DNA of 38,479 bases, from IMG/VR virus record IMGVR_UViG_3300042518_000546, positions 1 to 38,479 of that record. One strand, given 5' to 3'. The notes beneath the pieces are model-generated. The model made no database searches and was not told where the DNA came from. It was given only the letters and a program-made list of their open reading frames with translations. This DNA is from a virus. Within the stretch, counting starts at the first letter, position 1; every line of letters starts with the position of its first letter. Positions 27,523-38,357 of this stretch are shown one piece after another. Made by a program: the position numbers and the translations under genes.

Positions 27523-28071
27523 TCATGCATTATGTCCTTCTAATAAGACACTGACACTTCCTAAATCAAATGTATCAGTTCCGTTAGCCATGGTGATGCG
27601 GATTCTGTCGAGGGTGGCAGAAAGAGATTTAGACCCTGAGGTTAGATATCCTATAGAGCTGGTGTGGCCGCTAATACTACCAAACATAGACCAAGTGTTT
27701 GTGCTAGCATCTATCAAGGTCAAGATGCAACTACCTGAATATAGGTTAGCTGCAGCCTGGTAACTTGTATTGAGGGTTAAAAGAAAAGCTGAAGCCAATG
27801 TTACACTAGCAATTCCACCTACAAAAACATGATTCGATCCATTGTAACCACTAGTCTCATATCCTCCAGAGTCACCAAGTTGTATTTGCATAGGTGATGT
27901 ACTGTTTGTACTTACACCATTAAGCATAAAAGTAATTCTCTTTACCCAACTTGGGATGCTTGTGAATTCAACTGCGGTGCCAGTAGCAGATTTTACTGCT
28001 TCAAGTCTCATTAGTTCATAAAAAGAAGTCCCTACTACATCAGTTGCTTTATTTACAGCTAAAGTACTCAT
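27523..28071 (-). CDS. Virion-associated beta-rich protein, 182 aa
   Basis: MSTLAVNKATDVVGTSFYEL; rich in Ser, Thr, Gly and short strands, with no catalytic motif, like the small tail or fibre proteins of cyanophages. Last gene of the late fibre block. The exact role is unknown. Confidence 0.7.
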   Translation of the reverse strand: MSTLAVNKATDVVGTSFYELMRLEAVKSATGTAVEFTSIPSWVKRITFMLNGVSTNSTSPMQIQLGDSGGYETSGYNGSNHVFVGGIASVTLASAFLLTLNTSYQAAANLYSGSCILTLIDASTNTWSMFGSISGHTSSIGYLTSGSKSLSATLDRIRITMANGTDTFDLGSVSVLLEGHNA

Positions 28072-28091
28072 ATCTTTATAATCTTTTTAGT

Positions 28092-28099
28092 TATTTATC
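28092..28099 (-). promoter_or_regulatory. Late promoter GATAAATA
   Basis: GATAAATA overlaps the stop of the upstream oxygenase gene and lies 20 nt before the ATG of the 182-aa gene. It matches the NATAAATA late-promoter form of T4-type cyanophages. Confidence 0.55.
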
Positions 28100-28748
28100 A
28101 AGTTCTATCAAATGCAAAGGGAAGATAAGGTCCATTTGCATTCACATAATGAAAAAAGATTTGATGATGATATGTATCATCTTTTTTAAACACTCTTTGA
28201 ATCCTATTATATTTTGATTCTAAAGGATACCTCCAGTGCTCTCTTTCACATCCTTTATAAATCACGGCATCACCATTTTTCATATTTACAAAGCTTTCAT
28301 TACTATTGGGTGTCTCAAACCAAATAGGCCAAGGTTCTTTTCTATTTGTACTGATTTGAAGAGTAACACTCACTTCACAGGAAGGTCTATCACTATGTCT
28401 TTTTAGTCCTTGCCCAGTAAAATAAAATCTATCAAAATAATAAGTAGAATATAAATCAATACCTAAAGTATCTTCTACTTCTTTTTTGATAAGATAATGA
28501 AGTTCTTTATATGGAGGAAAATTATATCTTGATAATGAACCTTGAACTTGTTTTTCTTCTGGTTCATAATTAGATTTATTTTTTCCAAGATAATTAATTT
28601 GCCCTCTTTCTTTTGGAACTGGGCAAAAAATCATTTCTGGATTTGTTACCATACCTGGAACAAAAAGATATCCATTTTTTTCAAATGACTGATGATTAGT
28701 CATCTGATAGGTTGGTAAGGTTTGTTTTTGTGGATATTCTCTTTCCAT
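28098..28748 (-). CDS. 2OG-Fe(II) oxygenase, 216 aa
   Basis: Iron ligands His118 and Asp120 in KRHSDRPSCEVSVTLQIS and His171 in GDAVIYKGCEREHWRYP fit the H-x-D...H facial triad of a double-stranded beta-helix dioxygenase. The terminal HYVNANGPY motif is characteristic of a cyanophage oxygenase family. Substrate unknown. The start ATG at 28748 overlaps the upstream TGA (TGATG). Confidence 0.85.
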   Translation of the reverse strand: MEREYPQKQTLPTYQMTNHQSFEKNGYLFVPGMVTNPEMIFCPVPKERGQINYLGKNKSNYEPEEKQVQGSLSRYNFPPYKELHYLIKKEVEDTLGIDLYSTYYFDRFYFTGQGLKRHSDRPSCEVSVTLQISTNRKEPWPIWFETPNSNESFVNMKNGDAVIYKGCEREHWRYPLESKYNRIQRVFKKDDTYHHQIFFHYVNANGPYLPFAFDRT

Positions 28749-29374
28749 CACTTCCACCGAGGCCCAATTGTCCACCCAACTAAAGATTTTCTTACTCCAG
28801 ATTTTACTTTCTTTACTCTATGTGGAGTTCTTGAATCAAAAAATGCAATAGTCCCTTTTTGCTTTGGCATAAAATAAGGTTTCCCAGAACTATCAAGAAA
28901 CTGGACTTCACCTCCAGTATATTCATCAAAATTTGAAAGTTGTAAAGTAAAAGAAAGTTTTCTCACATATTCTACATTTGTTGCAATAAAATCTTGTGGG
29001 TCATTAACACAAGAAGTTGTAATATTTTGTGGTTTATAACAAACATCTATACCTGAATCAGTATGCCAATTATAAAATTCACCTTCTGAGTATCTTGTAT
29101 ATTGTAGACTTTCACCATCAATACAAGTTAAATCATAAAGAAAATTTTCTCTATTTGCTCTTGTAGCATAATGCCAAAGAAACCCACCAATCCAGTGTGT
29201 AGTAGGAATCCATACATTTTTACTATTTCTAATGTCCTTATTTACTTCTCCCTGTCCACCATATCCAACCGCAGAATCATCAAAATTATTTTCAAAAACT
29301 TTTAAATCTTTTTCTAAAATACTTATAATATCTTGAGGTAAATTAGTATCATACCATACTGTCTGAAATGCCAT
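28748..29374 (-). CDS. 2OG-Fe(II) oxygenase, prolyl-4-hydroxylase type, 208 aa
   Basis: His104 and Asp106 (YNWHTDSG), then EYTGGEVQF, His185 (SRTPHRV) and Arg195 for 2-oxoglutarate. This follows the PKHD/P4H layout, and the protein length is normal for the family. The neighbour upstream is a glycine-rich adhesin and beyond it a collagen-like fibre, so a Gly-X-Y protein substrate is possible but not demonstrated. Confidence 0.87.
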   Translation of the reverse strand: MAFQTVWYDTNLPQDIISILEKDLKVFENNFDDSAVGYGGQGEVNKDIRNSKNVWIPTTHWIGGFLWHYATRANRENFLYDLTCIDGESLQYTRYSEGEFYNWHTDSGIDVCYKPQNITTSCVNDPQDFIATNVEYVRKLSFTLQLSNFDEYTGGEVQFLDSSGKPYFMPKQKGTIAFFDSRTPHRVKKVKSGVRKSLVGWTIGPRWK

Positions 29375-29396
29375 AAAAAAATCAAGTCATTTGAAC

Positions 29397-29404
29397 TATT
29401 TATT
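29397..29404 (-). promoter_or_regulatory. Late promoter AATAAATA
   Basis: AATAAATA lies 22 nt before the ATG of the P4H-type gene, between it and the glycine-rich protein gene. It matches the cyanophage late form NATAAATA. Confidence 0.6.
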
Positions 29405-29409
29405 TTGAA

Positions 29410-30225
29410 TCAATCATATAAAACAAATCTCAAATATCCCCTTCCTCCTGCACCACCTGTAGCAGAAGGACCAACTCCCCCAGCACCAGGAGCACCAACT
29501 TGATATGGATATGGAGAACCTCCAGTTATAGTAAGTCTTGTGTGAATTGCACGTCCTCCTCCACCTCCACCAGCACCACCAGTCAATCCAGTCCATGACC
29601 CTCCACCTCCTCCACCAGCAGGTTCACCAGCAACACCAGGCCCTGGAAATGGGGTTGCTCCAGGACTTCCAGGTCCTGCACCAGCCCCACCTGCTCCTGA
29701 TACTACACCAGGAAATCCTCCAGCATTGCCACCATTTCCAGTTCCAGGTCTAGATGCTGCTGTAGTTCCTGATGTATTTGTTGTTCCTCCAGTTGCAGTT
29801 CCACCAGTTCCTCCACCAGTTCCTCCTCCTGGAGAACCTCCAGTTCCAGAATTTCCAATAACAGTTGAGAAAAATGATGGAGTTCCATTTGACCCAACAG
29901 TACGAGCTAGAGGAGATGTCCCAGCACCACCTCCTCCACCTCCAATAGCAAAAACATAAACTCCAGATACAATTGGATTTACAGTTACACTTCCACTTTG
30001 AGGTGTTTCAAGTATCACAGAAGCATCTGTTTTTACTCCCACAACAGTTGCTATATGCCCAGCACCACCAGTAGCACTTGACTTAAATGCTGTTCCTCCT
30101 GAAATAGTGAGACTTGTGCCACCTTCAGGAAAAACTCCAGTACCAAAAGTTTCATTATAAAGACTTGCTTGTGCAACACTAGTATCATCAAAAATTATAG
30201 TTGGTCCTGAAACTGTGATTGCCAT
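29410..30225 (-). CDS. Glycine-rich fibre or adhesin-like protein, 271 aa
   Basis: An N-terminal strand-rich head (about 1-88) is followed by long Gly-rich stretches with GGGGGG islands and a C-terminal strand (GGRGYLRFVLYD). This composition resembles poly-glycine-type tips such as the gp38 adhesins of T2-like phages, but sequence alone does not prove it. Neighbours are fibre genes, so a host-binding tip is plausible. Confidence 0.7.
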   Translation of the reverse strand: MAITVSGPTIIFDDTSVAQASLYNETFGTGVFPEGGTSLTISGGTAFKSSATGGAGHIATVVGVKTDASVILETPQSGSVTVNPIVSGVYVFAIGGGGGGAGTSPLARTVGSNGTPSFFSTVIGNSGTGGSPGGGTGGGTGGTATGGTTNTSGTTAASRPGTGNGGNAGGFPGVVSGAGGAGAGPGSPGATPFPGPGVAGEPAGGGGGGSWTGLTGGAGGGGGGRAIHTRLTITGGSPYPYQVGAPGAGGVGPSATGGAGGRGYLRFVLYD

Positions 30226-30303
30226 TTTGTGGTGGTGGATAAATTACTGTTTCTGGAAATGTGGAGATTTTGTGAGGTATATAATGTCTTTTATGGGGGG
30301 TTC

Positions 30304-30687
30304 TTAACGGAAAACTGTGATGTTGACTTGAGCACCATCAGTAGAAGTACCAGAAAGATTTGCTGTTACAACCCTCACCAATAATGTAGTTCTGGCAGTT
30401 GTATCATCCAACGTTCTGCCCGTTAACAGGCCTCCCGTTCCCCCAAAAGACCAAGCAACTGCATAATTTGCATCAGGCATCGCAGTCGTAAAGTTCACAG
30501 TATAATCACCAGTATTATTATCAGTAATAGAAGTTACATTAAAAGAAGCACGAATAGCAACAGTACCAGTACCATTAAAGTTCACCCAGGCTCTGCAAAA
30601 AGTTCCAATTGCAGTTCCAGCACTATTATTGATAGTTGGTGGAGAAGTAGTGTTACTTTGAATTGTACCTACACTTAAAGTACTCAT
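30304..30687 (-). CDS. Tail-fibre-associated protein, 127 aa
   Basis: MSTLSVGTIQSNTTSPPTIN begins a beta-rich protein typical of cyanophage fibre proteins (residues 29-43 AGTFCRAWVNFNGTG-like). The first residues resemble those of the 182-aa protein (MSTL). Function inferred from context and composition. Confidence 0.7.
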   Translation of the reverse strand: MSTLSVGTIQSNTTSPPTINNSAGTAIGTFCRAWVNFNGTGTVAIRASFNVTSITDNNTGDYTVNFTTAMPDANYAVAWSFGGTGGLLTGRTLDDTTARTTLLVRVVTANLSGTSTDGAQVNITVFR

Positions 30688-30690
30688 AGT

Positions 30691-30975
30691 TTATACCAGT
30701 GGATTTGGACCTAAAACATTTTCATCCCAAACTTGCTTGAGTTCTGCAGTTACACCAAGAACATCAGTTGCTGTTGGTTCTACATTATTCACAATAGTAG
30801 TCACATCTCTGAGTGCTTGTTTTTCTGTAGTAACTTCTGCAACTTTAGCAGAATCTCCTACTTCAAGTGCTTTCATAAACTCTACATCCTTTTGCTCAAG
30901 TAAAGGATTTCTCACTTCACGAATTATATCTTTGTGAATTTCTTTTGCTTTATCTACATTAATTCCAATAGGCAT
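30691..30975 (-). CDS. Tail-assembly chaperone-like protein, 94 aa
   Basis: ATG at 30975 has AGGAGG 7 nt upstream (in the end of the 63-aa gene), so it is preferred over 30981. MPIGINVDKAKEIHKDIIRE, then the KAREIHR-like pattern and LRDVTTIV, resembles small phage proteins (DUF4376/XkdW-like) linked to tail or fibre assembly. The family assignment is tentative. Confidence 0.65.
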   Translation of the reverse strand: MPIGINVDKAKEIHKDIIREVRNPLLEQKDVEFMKALEVGDSAKVAEVTTEKQALRDVTTIVNNVEPTATDVLGVTAELKQVWDENVLGPNPLV

Positions 30976-30977
30976 TT

Positions 30978-31169
30978 TCAAACCTCCTCATAAGTCCAAG
31001 CATTTCTGTAAGTTCTATCATTAGGAATTTCCGAAACATCAACAACTTGATATGGTTTTCCTTCTGGTACACTTTCAATTAATTTTTCAAGTGAGAGACA
31101 TTCCATAGTAGGAATTATTACAGAAACGCCACCTTCATCATTTGGATAAATTATTCTTGTATTAATCAT
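30978..31169 (-). CDS. Conserved small protein, 63 aa
   Basis: MINTRIIYPNDEGGVSVIIP, then PYQVVDVSEIPNDRTYRNAW. This small family commonly precedes the chaperone-like protein in phages. Its end carries the ribosome-binding site of the next gene. Exact role unknown. Confidence 0.75.
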   Translation of the reverse strand: MINTRIIYPNDEGGVSVIIPTMECLSLEKLIESVPEGKPYQVVDVSEIPNDRTYRNAWTYEEV

Positions 31170-31179
31170 AATTCCTCAA

Positions 31180-31347
31180 TTAAACAATAACCCAACGAGC
31201 ACCAGTATTTATAGTGACTGTGATTCCACTATTTATTGTGGTTGGTCCCACAGTTAACCAATTGTAGGTGGTGGTAAGTGTTTGGTTTGCACTAATAGTT
31301 GGTTCACTACCAAGAAAATTTCCACCATTTGCACCCAAAACAGCCAT
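31180..31347 (-). CDS. Small fibre-tip-like protein, 55 aa
   Basis: MAVLGANGGNFLGSEPTISA, then TINSGITVTINTGARWVIV. The alternating Thr/Gly/Val strand ending in W-hydrophobic-V is typical of the C-terminal tip of phage fibres, here as a free protein. It starts 4 nt after the stop of the giant fibre gene. Confidence 0.7.
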   Translation of the reverse strand: MAVLGANGGNFLGSEPTISANQTLTTTYNWLTVGPTTINSGITVTINTGARWVIV

Positions 31348-31351
31348 TTTT

Positions 31352-34300
31352 TTATCCTAACAATTTGGAATTATTTATAATGTTGCTTAAATTTTCAATT
31401 TGAACTTGTTGCTCTTTAATTGCTTCTATGAGTAATCCAACAAGGTTTCCATAAGCAACTGATTTGTATCCATTACTTTCTATAACAAGTTCTGGATATA
31501 CTGTTTCTAACTCTTGTGCAATCAAACCAATAGTATGAACCTTAGTATCAATACGATCATATTCTACACCTCTAAGATTAAGAACTTTTTCAAGTGCATT
31601 TTCAATAGTATGAATGTTAGTTTTTAATCTTTCATCAGAGTTTGCAGTTATAGTTCCACCAACAGTTAAGTCACCTGTACTTGCATTAAATGTAAATGCA
31701 GTTGCTGTAGTTCTAACACTTGCAGTTTGGTTTGAACCTGCTGCTGCAACAAATACTGGATAAAATGTAGCATTTGTTGTTGTGTTTGTAGCATTAATTA
31801 AAGTTGATGGTCCTGCAGCTCCCTGTGCACCTGGAGTTCCTTGAGCACCTTGAGCACCTGCAGAACCTTGTGCTCCTGCAGATCCTTGTGCACCTTGAGG
31901 TCCTCTAGCTCCTTGTGCACCTGCAGTTCCTTGTGCACCTGCAGTTCCTTGAGCACCTGCAGCACCCTGTGCTCCTTGTGGTCCTTGAGGTCCTCTAGCT
32001 CCTTGTGCACCTGCAGTTCCTTGTGCTCCTGCAGTTCCTTGTGCTCCTGCAGTTCCTTGAGCACCTGCAGCACCCTGTGCTCCTTGTGGTCCTTGAGGTC
32101 CTCTAGCTCCTTGTGCACCTGCAGTTCCTTGTGCTCCTACAGTTCCTTGTGCACCTGCAGTTCCTTGAGCACCTGCAGTTCCTTGTGCACCTGTAGATCC
32201 TGTAGCACCTTGTGCACCTGCAGTTCCTTGAGCACCTGCAGTTCCTTGTGCACCTGTAGATCCTGTAGCACCTTGTGCACCTGCAGTACCTTGAGCACCT
32301 GCAGTACCTTGAGCACCTGTAGATCCTGTAGCTCCCTGTGCACCTGCAGCACCTTGTGCACCTGTAGATCCTGCAGCACCTTGTGCACCTGTAGATCCTG
32401 TAGCACCTTGAGCACCTGTAGATCCTGTAGCACCTTGAGCTCCTGTAGATCCTGTAGCACCTTGAGCTCCTGTAGATCCTGTAGCTCCCTGTGCACCTGC
32501 AGTTCCTTGTGCTCCTGCAGCACCCTGTGCTCCTGTAGATCCTGTAGCTCCTTGTGCACCTTGAGGTCCAATCTCGCCCATAGGACCAAAGGAGAGTTGG
32601 TTGAATGCAAGGCCGGATGTATAAATGGAACTATCAAGATAAAGAGCACTTCCAATTGCTCTTGCAACAGTTCTCAAGAGAGTTCCATTTAAATAGTACC
32701 TTACATTTGCACCATCATAAATGACATAAGCAGTATCACCTGTGGTATAAGTTCCATAAGAACCTACTATTGGAACATTACTCTCATAAATGTTTACTGT
32801 TCCACTATCAAAATAGAAAGCATAATCAATTGAAGCATAACTTGCATTTGTTGTTGGGTCTGTATTGAGACCAAACATTGCAAATCCAGTTGTTGAGGAT
32901 ATTCTTGCAGATGCAAATGCTCCCCTCACATAACCTTGAGATGAATATACCTGAGAATCCCAAGTACTTGCAGCTCCACCAGTTTTGGTGAATGTTGAAG
33001 AATCTGTTGTGGACTGAGTGATGTTTGTTAGGTTTGGTGTCCAATCAGAACCACCTCTTGCACCTTGAGCACCTGCAGCACCTTGTGCACCTGCAGATCC
33101 TTGTGCTCCTGCAGCACCCTGTGCACCTGCAGTTCCTTGAGCACCTGTAGATCCTGTAGCTCCCTGTGCACCTGCAGCACCCTGTGCTCCTGTAGATCCT
33201 GTAGCACCTTGAGCACCTGTAGATCCTGTAGCACCTTGAGCACCTGCAGTACCTTGAGCACCTGTAGATCCTGTGGCTCCCTGTGCACCTGCAGCACCCT
33301 GTGCTCCTGTAGATCCTGTAGATCCTGTAGCACCTTGTGCTCCTGCAGCTCCTTGTGCACCTGTAGATCCTGTAGCACCTTGTGCACCTGCAGCACCCTG
33401 TGCTCCTGTAGATCCTGTAGCACCCTGTGCTCCTTGAGGTCCTTGAGGTCCTCTAGCTCCTTGAGCACCTGCAGTTCCTTGTGCTCCTGCAGCACCTTGA
33501 GCACCTGTAGATCCTGTAGCACCTTGAGCACCTGCAGCACCTTGAGCACCTGTAGATCCTGTGGCTCCCTGTGCACCTGCAGCACCCTGTGCTCCTGTAG
33601 ATCCTGTAGATCCCTGTGCTCCTGCAGATCCTTGTGCTCCTGCAGATCCTTGTGCTCCTGTAGATCCTGTAGATCCCTGTGCGCCTGTAGATCCTGTAGC
33701 ACCTTGTGCACCTGTAGATCCTGTAGCTCCCTGTGCACCTGTAGATCCTGTAGCACCTTGTGCTCCTGCAGCACCCTGTGCACCTTGAGGTCCTGAGTTT
33801 GGCGTAACCCACCTCAATCCTACTCCAGTAGAACTTAATACTGAACTTGCAGAACCTACACTATTGCTTGAATCATAAATTCCACCAGTAATTCTTACAT
33901 TACCTTGAACATGTAATTTTTGTGTTGGCCCTGTGGTTCCAACTCCAATATTACCACCATAAGGTCCAAGTTCAATTGTTCCGTCAGCATCTACATCAAT
34001 ACTTGGAATACCAGAAACATCATTAACTGAGAAGATAGATCCAGTAGTTAGATTATTTGTAATACTGAAGAGTTGTCCAGCAGAACCTTCCCAAGAAAGT
34101 GTTCCTGAATTTAAAGTATCATAAGGAACGATATCAATAATAGTACCAATTCCAAGTGCCCCAGTAGAAGGATTGAATTGAAGTTTTGTTGAAGAAACAT
34201 GAGCAGTTTTGGCAATTCCAGATGTTACAGAAAGAATGCCAACATACCAATTAGAGTTCTGAGTAGTATTATTGAAAACAGTAAATCCACCATCACTTGC

Positions 34301-37300
34301 ACCTTGTGCTCCTGCAGTTCCTTGAGCACCCTGTGCTCCTGTAGATCCTGTAGCACCTTGAGCTCCTGTAGATCCTGTAGCACCTTGAGCTCCTGTAGAT
34401 CCTGTAGCTCCCTGTGCACCTGCAGCTCCTTGTGCACCTGCAGAACCTTGTGCTCCTTGTGGTCCTTGAGGTCCTCTAGCTCCTTGAGCACCTGCAGTTC
34501 CTTGTGCTCCTGCAGCACCTTGAGCACCTGCAGATCCTTGAGCACCTGTAGATCCTGTAGCACCCTGTGCTCCTGCAGATCCTTGAGCACCTGTAGATCC
34601 TGTAGCACCCTGTGCTCCTGCAGATCCTTGAGCACCTGTAGATCCTGTAGCACCCTGTGCTCCTGCAGATCCTTGAGCACCTGTAGATCCTGTAGCACCT
34701 TGAGCTCCTGTAGATCCTGTAGCACCTTGAGCTCCTGTAGATCCTGTAGCTCCCTGTGCACCTGCAGCTCCTTGTGCACCTTGTGCTCCTGTAGTTCCTT
34801 GTGATCCTTGAGGTCCTATAGAACCTTGTGCTCCTTGTGCTCCTGTAGCTCCTGTAGCACCTTGAGCACCTGCAGATCCTTGAGCACCTGTAGATCCTGT
34901 AGCTCCCTGTGCTCCTGCAGATCCTTGAGCACCTGTAGATCCTGTAGCACCCTGTGCTCCTGCAGTACCTTGAGTACCTTGAGCACCTTGTGCTCCTGTA
35001 GTTCCTTGTGATCCTTGAGGTCCTATAGAACCTTGTGCTCCTTGTGCTCCTGTAGCTCCTGTAGCACCTTGAGCACCTTGAGGTCCCTGTGGTCCTCTTG
35101 CACCTTGAGCTCCTGTTGCACCTTGAGCACCTGATGCAGCAGGTATCCAACTTACACCAGAACCAGTAGAACTTAAAACTGATCCAGCAAGACCTACATT
35201 ATTATAAATGTCCCTTAATGTAGAATTTAATTCAATAGGACTCTCAAAAACAAAGTTTCCAGAACCATCAATTTGAGCTCTTACTGCCGCATTACTAACA
35301 TCAACAAAACGAAGATTTGGTGTTGAAGTATTTCCATAAACATCAATATACCAAGCAGTTGCATTATCAGTTGCTCTACCAAAACTTAACTGACCACCTT
35401 CATTAAATGTATCAATTCTACCTGCCTTGATTTCTCCACCAACAACATCAAGTTTAATTCCTGCTCCTGGATTTGTGGTTCCTATACCAATATTAAAGTT
35501 CTCATCACCAACTAACCAATACTTACTTGCATTAGCATCAGTTCTTACACCAACAGCAAATTGAGTATCCTTAGTAGTATTGGGAGAGTCAAAATAATTA
35601 GAGAGGTATCCACTACCAATTATAACTTTATAAGATGCCGCTGCTGAAATACCACTTCTGGGTCCAAGGAAAATATTATTACTTCCAGTTTGGTTACTAA
35701 TTCCAGCAGCAACACCAATAAAACTATTAGAACCTCCACTGCTGTTATTGAATCCTGCATTACTTCCAAAGAAGACATTAGAACTTCCTGTGTTGGTATA
35801 TCCTGCCGAACTACCAAGGAAGACATTACTAAGTCCACCTTGGTTGGAGAATCCCGCAAGTTGACCTAAGAATATATTAGAACTTCCAGTATTATTACTG
35901 TTTCCTGCATTAGCACCAATAAAGATATTATTAGTACCACTAGTAATGGAAGCACCAGTAGTACTATCACCAATTCTTGCGTTATTATTCGCACCAAATC
36001 CCAACACTCCATTAATTTGAAGTTTTGTTTGTGGATTTGTGGTTCCTATACCGACATTACCAGAAACATAAGCACCACCAGTAACTTGAAGTGGTTGTGA
36101 TGCTGTTCCTGTAGAAGTTCCACTTCCAATCAGTACTGGACCATTTGTGAAGGTTGAGATTCCAGTTACTTGGAGTTGTGGAGTTGTTATTGTAGTATCA
36201 GTAACTTGCATTCCACCAGCAGCAAATCTCACTCCATAAGGAATTTGAGTTGAACCAATACCAACGCCATAGTTAAATATCCAAGCATCAGTATTCAGTC
36301 CAGTAAAAGCACCAGACTTGAACCACATTAGTTGCTTATAAGTATCTGGTGTGAGTTCTCCACCAGAATTCATACTAATAAGAGGACTTCCTATTGTAGA
36401 AGCAACTGCAATACCACCACTACTTGCAGTAGTATCATTTGAAATTTCAACACCAGATACATTAGTTGTATATCCAACTACAATATCTTTATCAGTAACT
36501 TTTAATTCATTTACAGCAAGGAATGCTGTAGTTCCTCCGACAGTAATATTTCCTCCAACATAAAGATTAGAACCATCAAAAGTTAAATTACCTGAACCTG
36601 TTGCAATATTTGATGCATCTTTATAAACTACTTGATTTGCAGAACCTGCTACTGGACCAGTAACTCCTTGTGCACCTTGTGCTCCTGCAGTTCCCTGTGC
36701 TCCTTGAGATCCTGCAGTACCTTGAGCACCTTGAGCTCCTGCAGTTCCCTGTGCTCCTTGTGCTCCTTGTGCTCCTGCAGTTCCCTGTGCTCCTTGTGCT
36801 CCTTGTGCTCCTTGTGCTCCTTGTGCTCCTTGTGCTCCTTGTGCTCCTGCAGTTCCCTGTGCTCCTTGAGCACCTTGAGGTCCTTGAAATCCTTGAGCTC
36901 CTGCAGTTCCCTGTGCTCCTGCAGTTCCCTGTGCTCCTTGAGCACCTTGAGGTCCTTGAAATCCTTGAGCTCCTGCAGTTCCCTGTGCTCCTTGAGCACC
37001 TTGAGGTCCTTGAAATCCTTGAGCACCTTGTGCTCCTACAGCACCTTGATCTCCTTGTGCTCCTGCAGTACCTTGAGCACCTTGAGCTCCTGCAGTACCT
37101 TGTGCTCCTTGAGCACCTTGAGGTCCTTGAAATCCTTGAGCACCTTGTGCTCCTGCAGTTCCCTGTGCACCTTGTGCTCCTGCAGTTCCCTGTGCTCCTT
37201 GTGCTCCTGCAGTACCTTGAGCACCTTGTGCTCCTGCAGTTCCCTGTGCTCCTTGAGCACCTTGAGGTCCTTGAAATCCTTGAGCACCTTGTGCTCCTAC

Positions 37301-37591
37301 AGCACCTTGAGCTCCTTGTGCTCCTTGTGCTCCTTGTGCTCCTGCAGTTCCCTGTACTCCTTGTGCTCCTGCAGTACCTTGAGCACCTGTAGAACCTTGA
37401 GCCCCTTGAGGTCCTACATTTCCAAGTTGAACTACAGTAGTTCCAATACCAACACCAAGAGTATCCTGACGAATGAATAATTTTCCATCATAGTGGTTAA
37501 TCGCTAACTCACCTAATCCAAGTTGAGTTATTTCAGGTACTTTGCCTTGAACTAATGAACGTTTAACTCTTACTATAGGATTTGTATTCAT
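31352..37591 (-). CDS. Giant collagen-like tail fibre with S74 chaperone domain, 2079 aa
   Basis: Residues 1-50 match the cyanophage fibre N-terminus ([25 protein letters not shown]). Collagen-like Gly-X-Y blocks occupy about 58-311, 824-1098, 1265-1511 and 1673-1927. Between them lie globular beta regions: about 534-654 has five SNIFLG-x2-AG-type repeats, like adhesin head repeats. The last ~100 residues form an S74 intramolecular chaperone with SDERLKTNI near 1983. It would trimerise and self-cleave after folding. The DNA is extremely repetitive. No proline lies in the canonical Y position of most triplets. Confidence 0.9.
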   Translation of the reverse strand: MNTNPIVRVKRSLVQGKVPEITQLGLGELAINHYDGKLFIRQDTLGVGIGTTVVQLGNVGPQGAQGSTGAQGTAGAQGVQGTAGAQGAQGAQGAQGAVGAQGAQGFQGPQGAQGAQGTAGAQGAQGTAGAQGAQGTAGAQGAQGTAGAQGAQGFQGPQGAQGAQGTAGAQGAQGTAGAQGDQGAVGAQGAQGFQGPQGAQGAQGTAGAQGFQGPQGAQGAQGTAGAQGTAGAQGFQGPQGAQGAQGTAGAQGAQGAQGAQGAQGAQGAQGTAGAQGAQGAQGTAGAQGAQGTAGSQGAQGTAGAQGAQGVTGPVAGSANQVVYKDASNIATGSGNLTFDGSNLYVGGNITVGGTTAFLAVNELKVTDKDIVVGYTTNVSGVEISNDTTASSGGIAVASTIGSPLISMNSGGELTPDTYKQLMWFKSGAFTGLNTDAWIFNYGVGIGSTQIPYGVRFAAGGMQVTDTTITTPQLQVTGISTFTNGPVLIGSGTSTGTASQPLQVTGGAYVSGNVGIGTTNPQTKLQINGVLGFGANNNARIGDSTTGASITSGTNNIFIGANAGNSNNTGSSNIFLGQLAGFSNQGGLSNVFLGSSAGYTNTGSSNVFFGSNAGFNNSSGGSNSFIGVAAGISNQTGSNNIFLGPRSGISAAASYKVIIGSGYLSNYFDSPNTTKDTQFAVGVRTDANASKYWLVGDENFNIGIGTTNPGAGIKLDVVGGEIKAGRIDTFNEGGQLSFGRATDNATAWYIDVYGNTSTPNLRFVDVSNAAVRAQIDGSGNFVFESPIELNSTLRDIYNNVGLAGSVLSSTGSGVSWIPAASGAQGATGAQGARGPQGPQGAQGATGATGAQGAQGSIGPQGSQGTTGAQGAQGTQGTAGAQGATGSTGAQGSAGAQGATGSTGAQGSAGAQGATGATGAQGAQGSIGPQGSQGTTGAQGAQGAAGAQGATGSTGAQGATGSTGAQGATGSTGAQGSAGAQGATGSTGAQGSAGAQGATGSTGAQGSAGAQGATGSTGAQGSAGAQGAAGAQGTAGAQGARGPQGPQGAQGSAGAQGAAGAQGATGSTGAQGATGSTGAQGATGSTGAQGAQGTAGAQGASDGGFTVFNNTTQNSNWYVGILSVTSGIAKTAHVSSTKLQFNPSTGALGIGTIIDIVPYDTLNSGTLSWEGSAGQLFSITNNLTTGSIFSVNDVSGIPSIDVDADGTIELGPYGGNIGVGTTGPTQKLHVQGNVRITGGIYDSSNSVGSASSVLSSTGVGLRWVTPNSGPQGAQGAAGAQGATGSTGAQGATGSTGAQGATGSTGAQGSTGSTGAQGSAGAQGSAGAQGSTGSTGAQGAAGAQGATGSTGAQGAAGAQGATGSTGAQGAAGAQGTAGAQGARGPQGPQGAQGATGSTGAQGAAGAQGATGSTGAQGAAGAQGATGSTGSTGAQGAAGAQGATGSTGAQGTAGAQGATGSTGAQGATGSTGAQGAAGAQGATGSTGAQGTAGAQGAAGAQGSAGAQGAAGAQGARGGSDWTPNLTNITQSTTDSSTFTKTGGAASTWDSQVYSSQGYVRGAFASARISSTTGFAMFGLNTDPTTNASYASIDYAFYFDSGTVNIYESNVPIVGSYGTYTTGDTAYVIYDGANVRYYLNGTLLRTVARAIGSALYLDSSIYTSGLAFNQLSFGPMGEIGPQGAQGATGSTGAQGAAGAQGTAGAQGATGSTGAQGATGSTGAQGATGSTGAQGATGSTGAQGAAGSTGAQGAAGAQGATGSTGAQGTAGAQGTAGAQGATGSTGAQGTAGAQGTAGAQGATGSTGAQGTAGAQGTAGAQGTVGAQGTAGAQGARGPQGPQGAQGAAGAQGTAGAQGTAGAQGTAGAQGARGPQGPQGAQGAAGAQGTAGAQGTAGAQGARGPQGAQGSAGAQGSAGAQGAQGTPGAQGAAGPSTLINATNTTTNATFYPVFVAAAGSNQTASVRTTATAFTFNASTGDLTVGGTITANSDERLKTNIHTIENALEKVLNLRGVEYDRIDTKVHTIGLIAQELETVYPELVIESNGYKSVAYGNLVGLLIEAIKEQQVQIENLSNIINNSKLLG

Positions 37592-37620
37592 TCATCCTCA
37601 GTGGTGGTATATACCTTAGA

Positions 37621-37638
37621 AACTCTTATATAAGAGTT
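37621..37638 (-). other. 18-bp palindrome between fibre genes
   Basis: AACTCTTATATAAGAGTT is a perfect palindrome after the stop of the lectin-like gene. No T run follows it on the minus strand. A weak late-type CTAAATAA (37644-37651) lies upstream. It may be a hairpin or protein site. Confidence 0.55.
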
Positions 37639-37657
37639 ATTGATTATTTAGATGAGT

Positions 37658-38356
37658 TTAGATTCCAAATCTTGAACGAGTGGCATTAAAGTTTTGTTGG
37701 ATTTCTGCTGCGGAGAGTGCTCTGTTGTATATTGAGACTTGTGCTATGTTTCCATTTACGTGGTAATTATTATTAATACAACCTACTGAAAATTCTAGTG
37801 TTGCTGTTCCGCCAAGACCACCAGTATTAGAGTGAATATTTACTCCATTTTTATATACAATTCTTGAACCATCTGCATTCAAAACAAATCCAAGATTTAC
37901 CCAAGTATTAACCGTCACTGGATTTCCAATGTTTCCTCCAGTATTTGCGCCAGCATAATAATATACACCACCACCATTTTCTATTCCTATGTAAGTATAG
38001 GCATTGACTTCTTGAGTTCCAGACAGTTGATAACCAGAAGGATGTGTAAGAGAACTAAATTTGACCCAAATAAAATAACTTCTTGCTCCAGAAGGTTTAT
38101 AGTTTGTTGATACTTTATCATCAACCCCATCAAAAACAATAGACCCAAAATTCGCACTACTATAAGTCGGTCCATTCGTCAGTGTTCCTGTATTACCATT
38201 ACCACTCAAATCAGTCCAAGTGGTTCCAGAACCAGGATAACTTAAAGTCCTACCAGCATCAAGAGCAAGAACTAATCCACTAGTCACTAAACCATTTAGT
38301 GAATTAGAAGGACTTAGATTTATCCAAGAATTAGTAGGTCCACCATAAACACCCAC
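37658..38356 (-). CDS. LamG/concanavalin-like lectin-domain protein, 232 aa
   Basis: Begins with a GTG start (38356), one nucleotide after the upstream stop and with GGAGGG upstream. Motifs SGLVLALDAG, WTDLSGNGNTGTL, FDGVDDKV and the closing ALSAAEIQQNFNATRSRFG fit a LamG-like glycan-binding sandwich, common in phage fibres. It sits just before the giant fibre gene, so it is probably a host-recognition or structural component. Confidence 0.85.
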   Translation of the reverse strand: MGVYGGPTNSWINLSPSNSLNGLVTSGLVLALDAGRTLSYPGSGTTWTDLSGNGNTGTLTNGPTYSSANFGSIVFDGVDDKVSTNYKPSGARSYFIWVKFSSLTHPSGYQLSGTQEVNAYTYIGIENGGGVYYYAGANTGGNIGNPVTVNTWVNLGFVLNADGSRIVYKNGVNIHSNTGGLGGTATLEFSVGCINNNYHVNGNIAQVSIYNRALSAAEIQQNFNATRSRFGI

Positions 38357-38357
38357 C

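Noticed and set aside
31800-37480. Long plus-strand frames of Cys/Ser/Leu repeats opposite the fibre gene
   Set aside because: They mirror the Gly-Ala-Gln repeat DNA, have no start context or promoter, and carry low-complexity composition.
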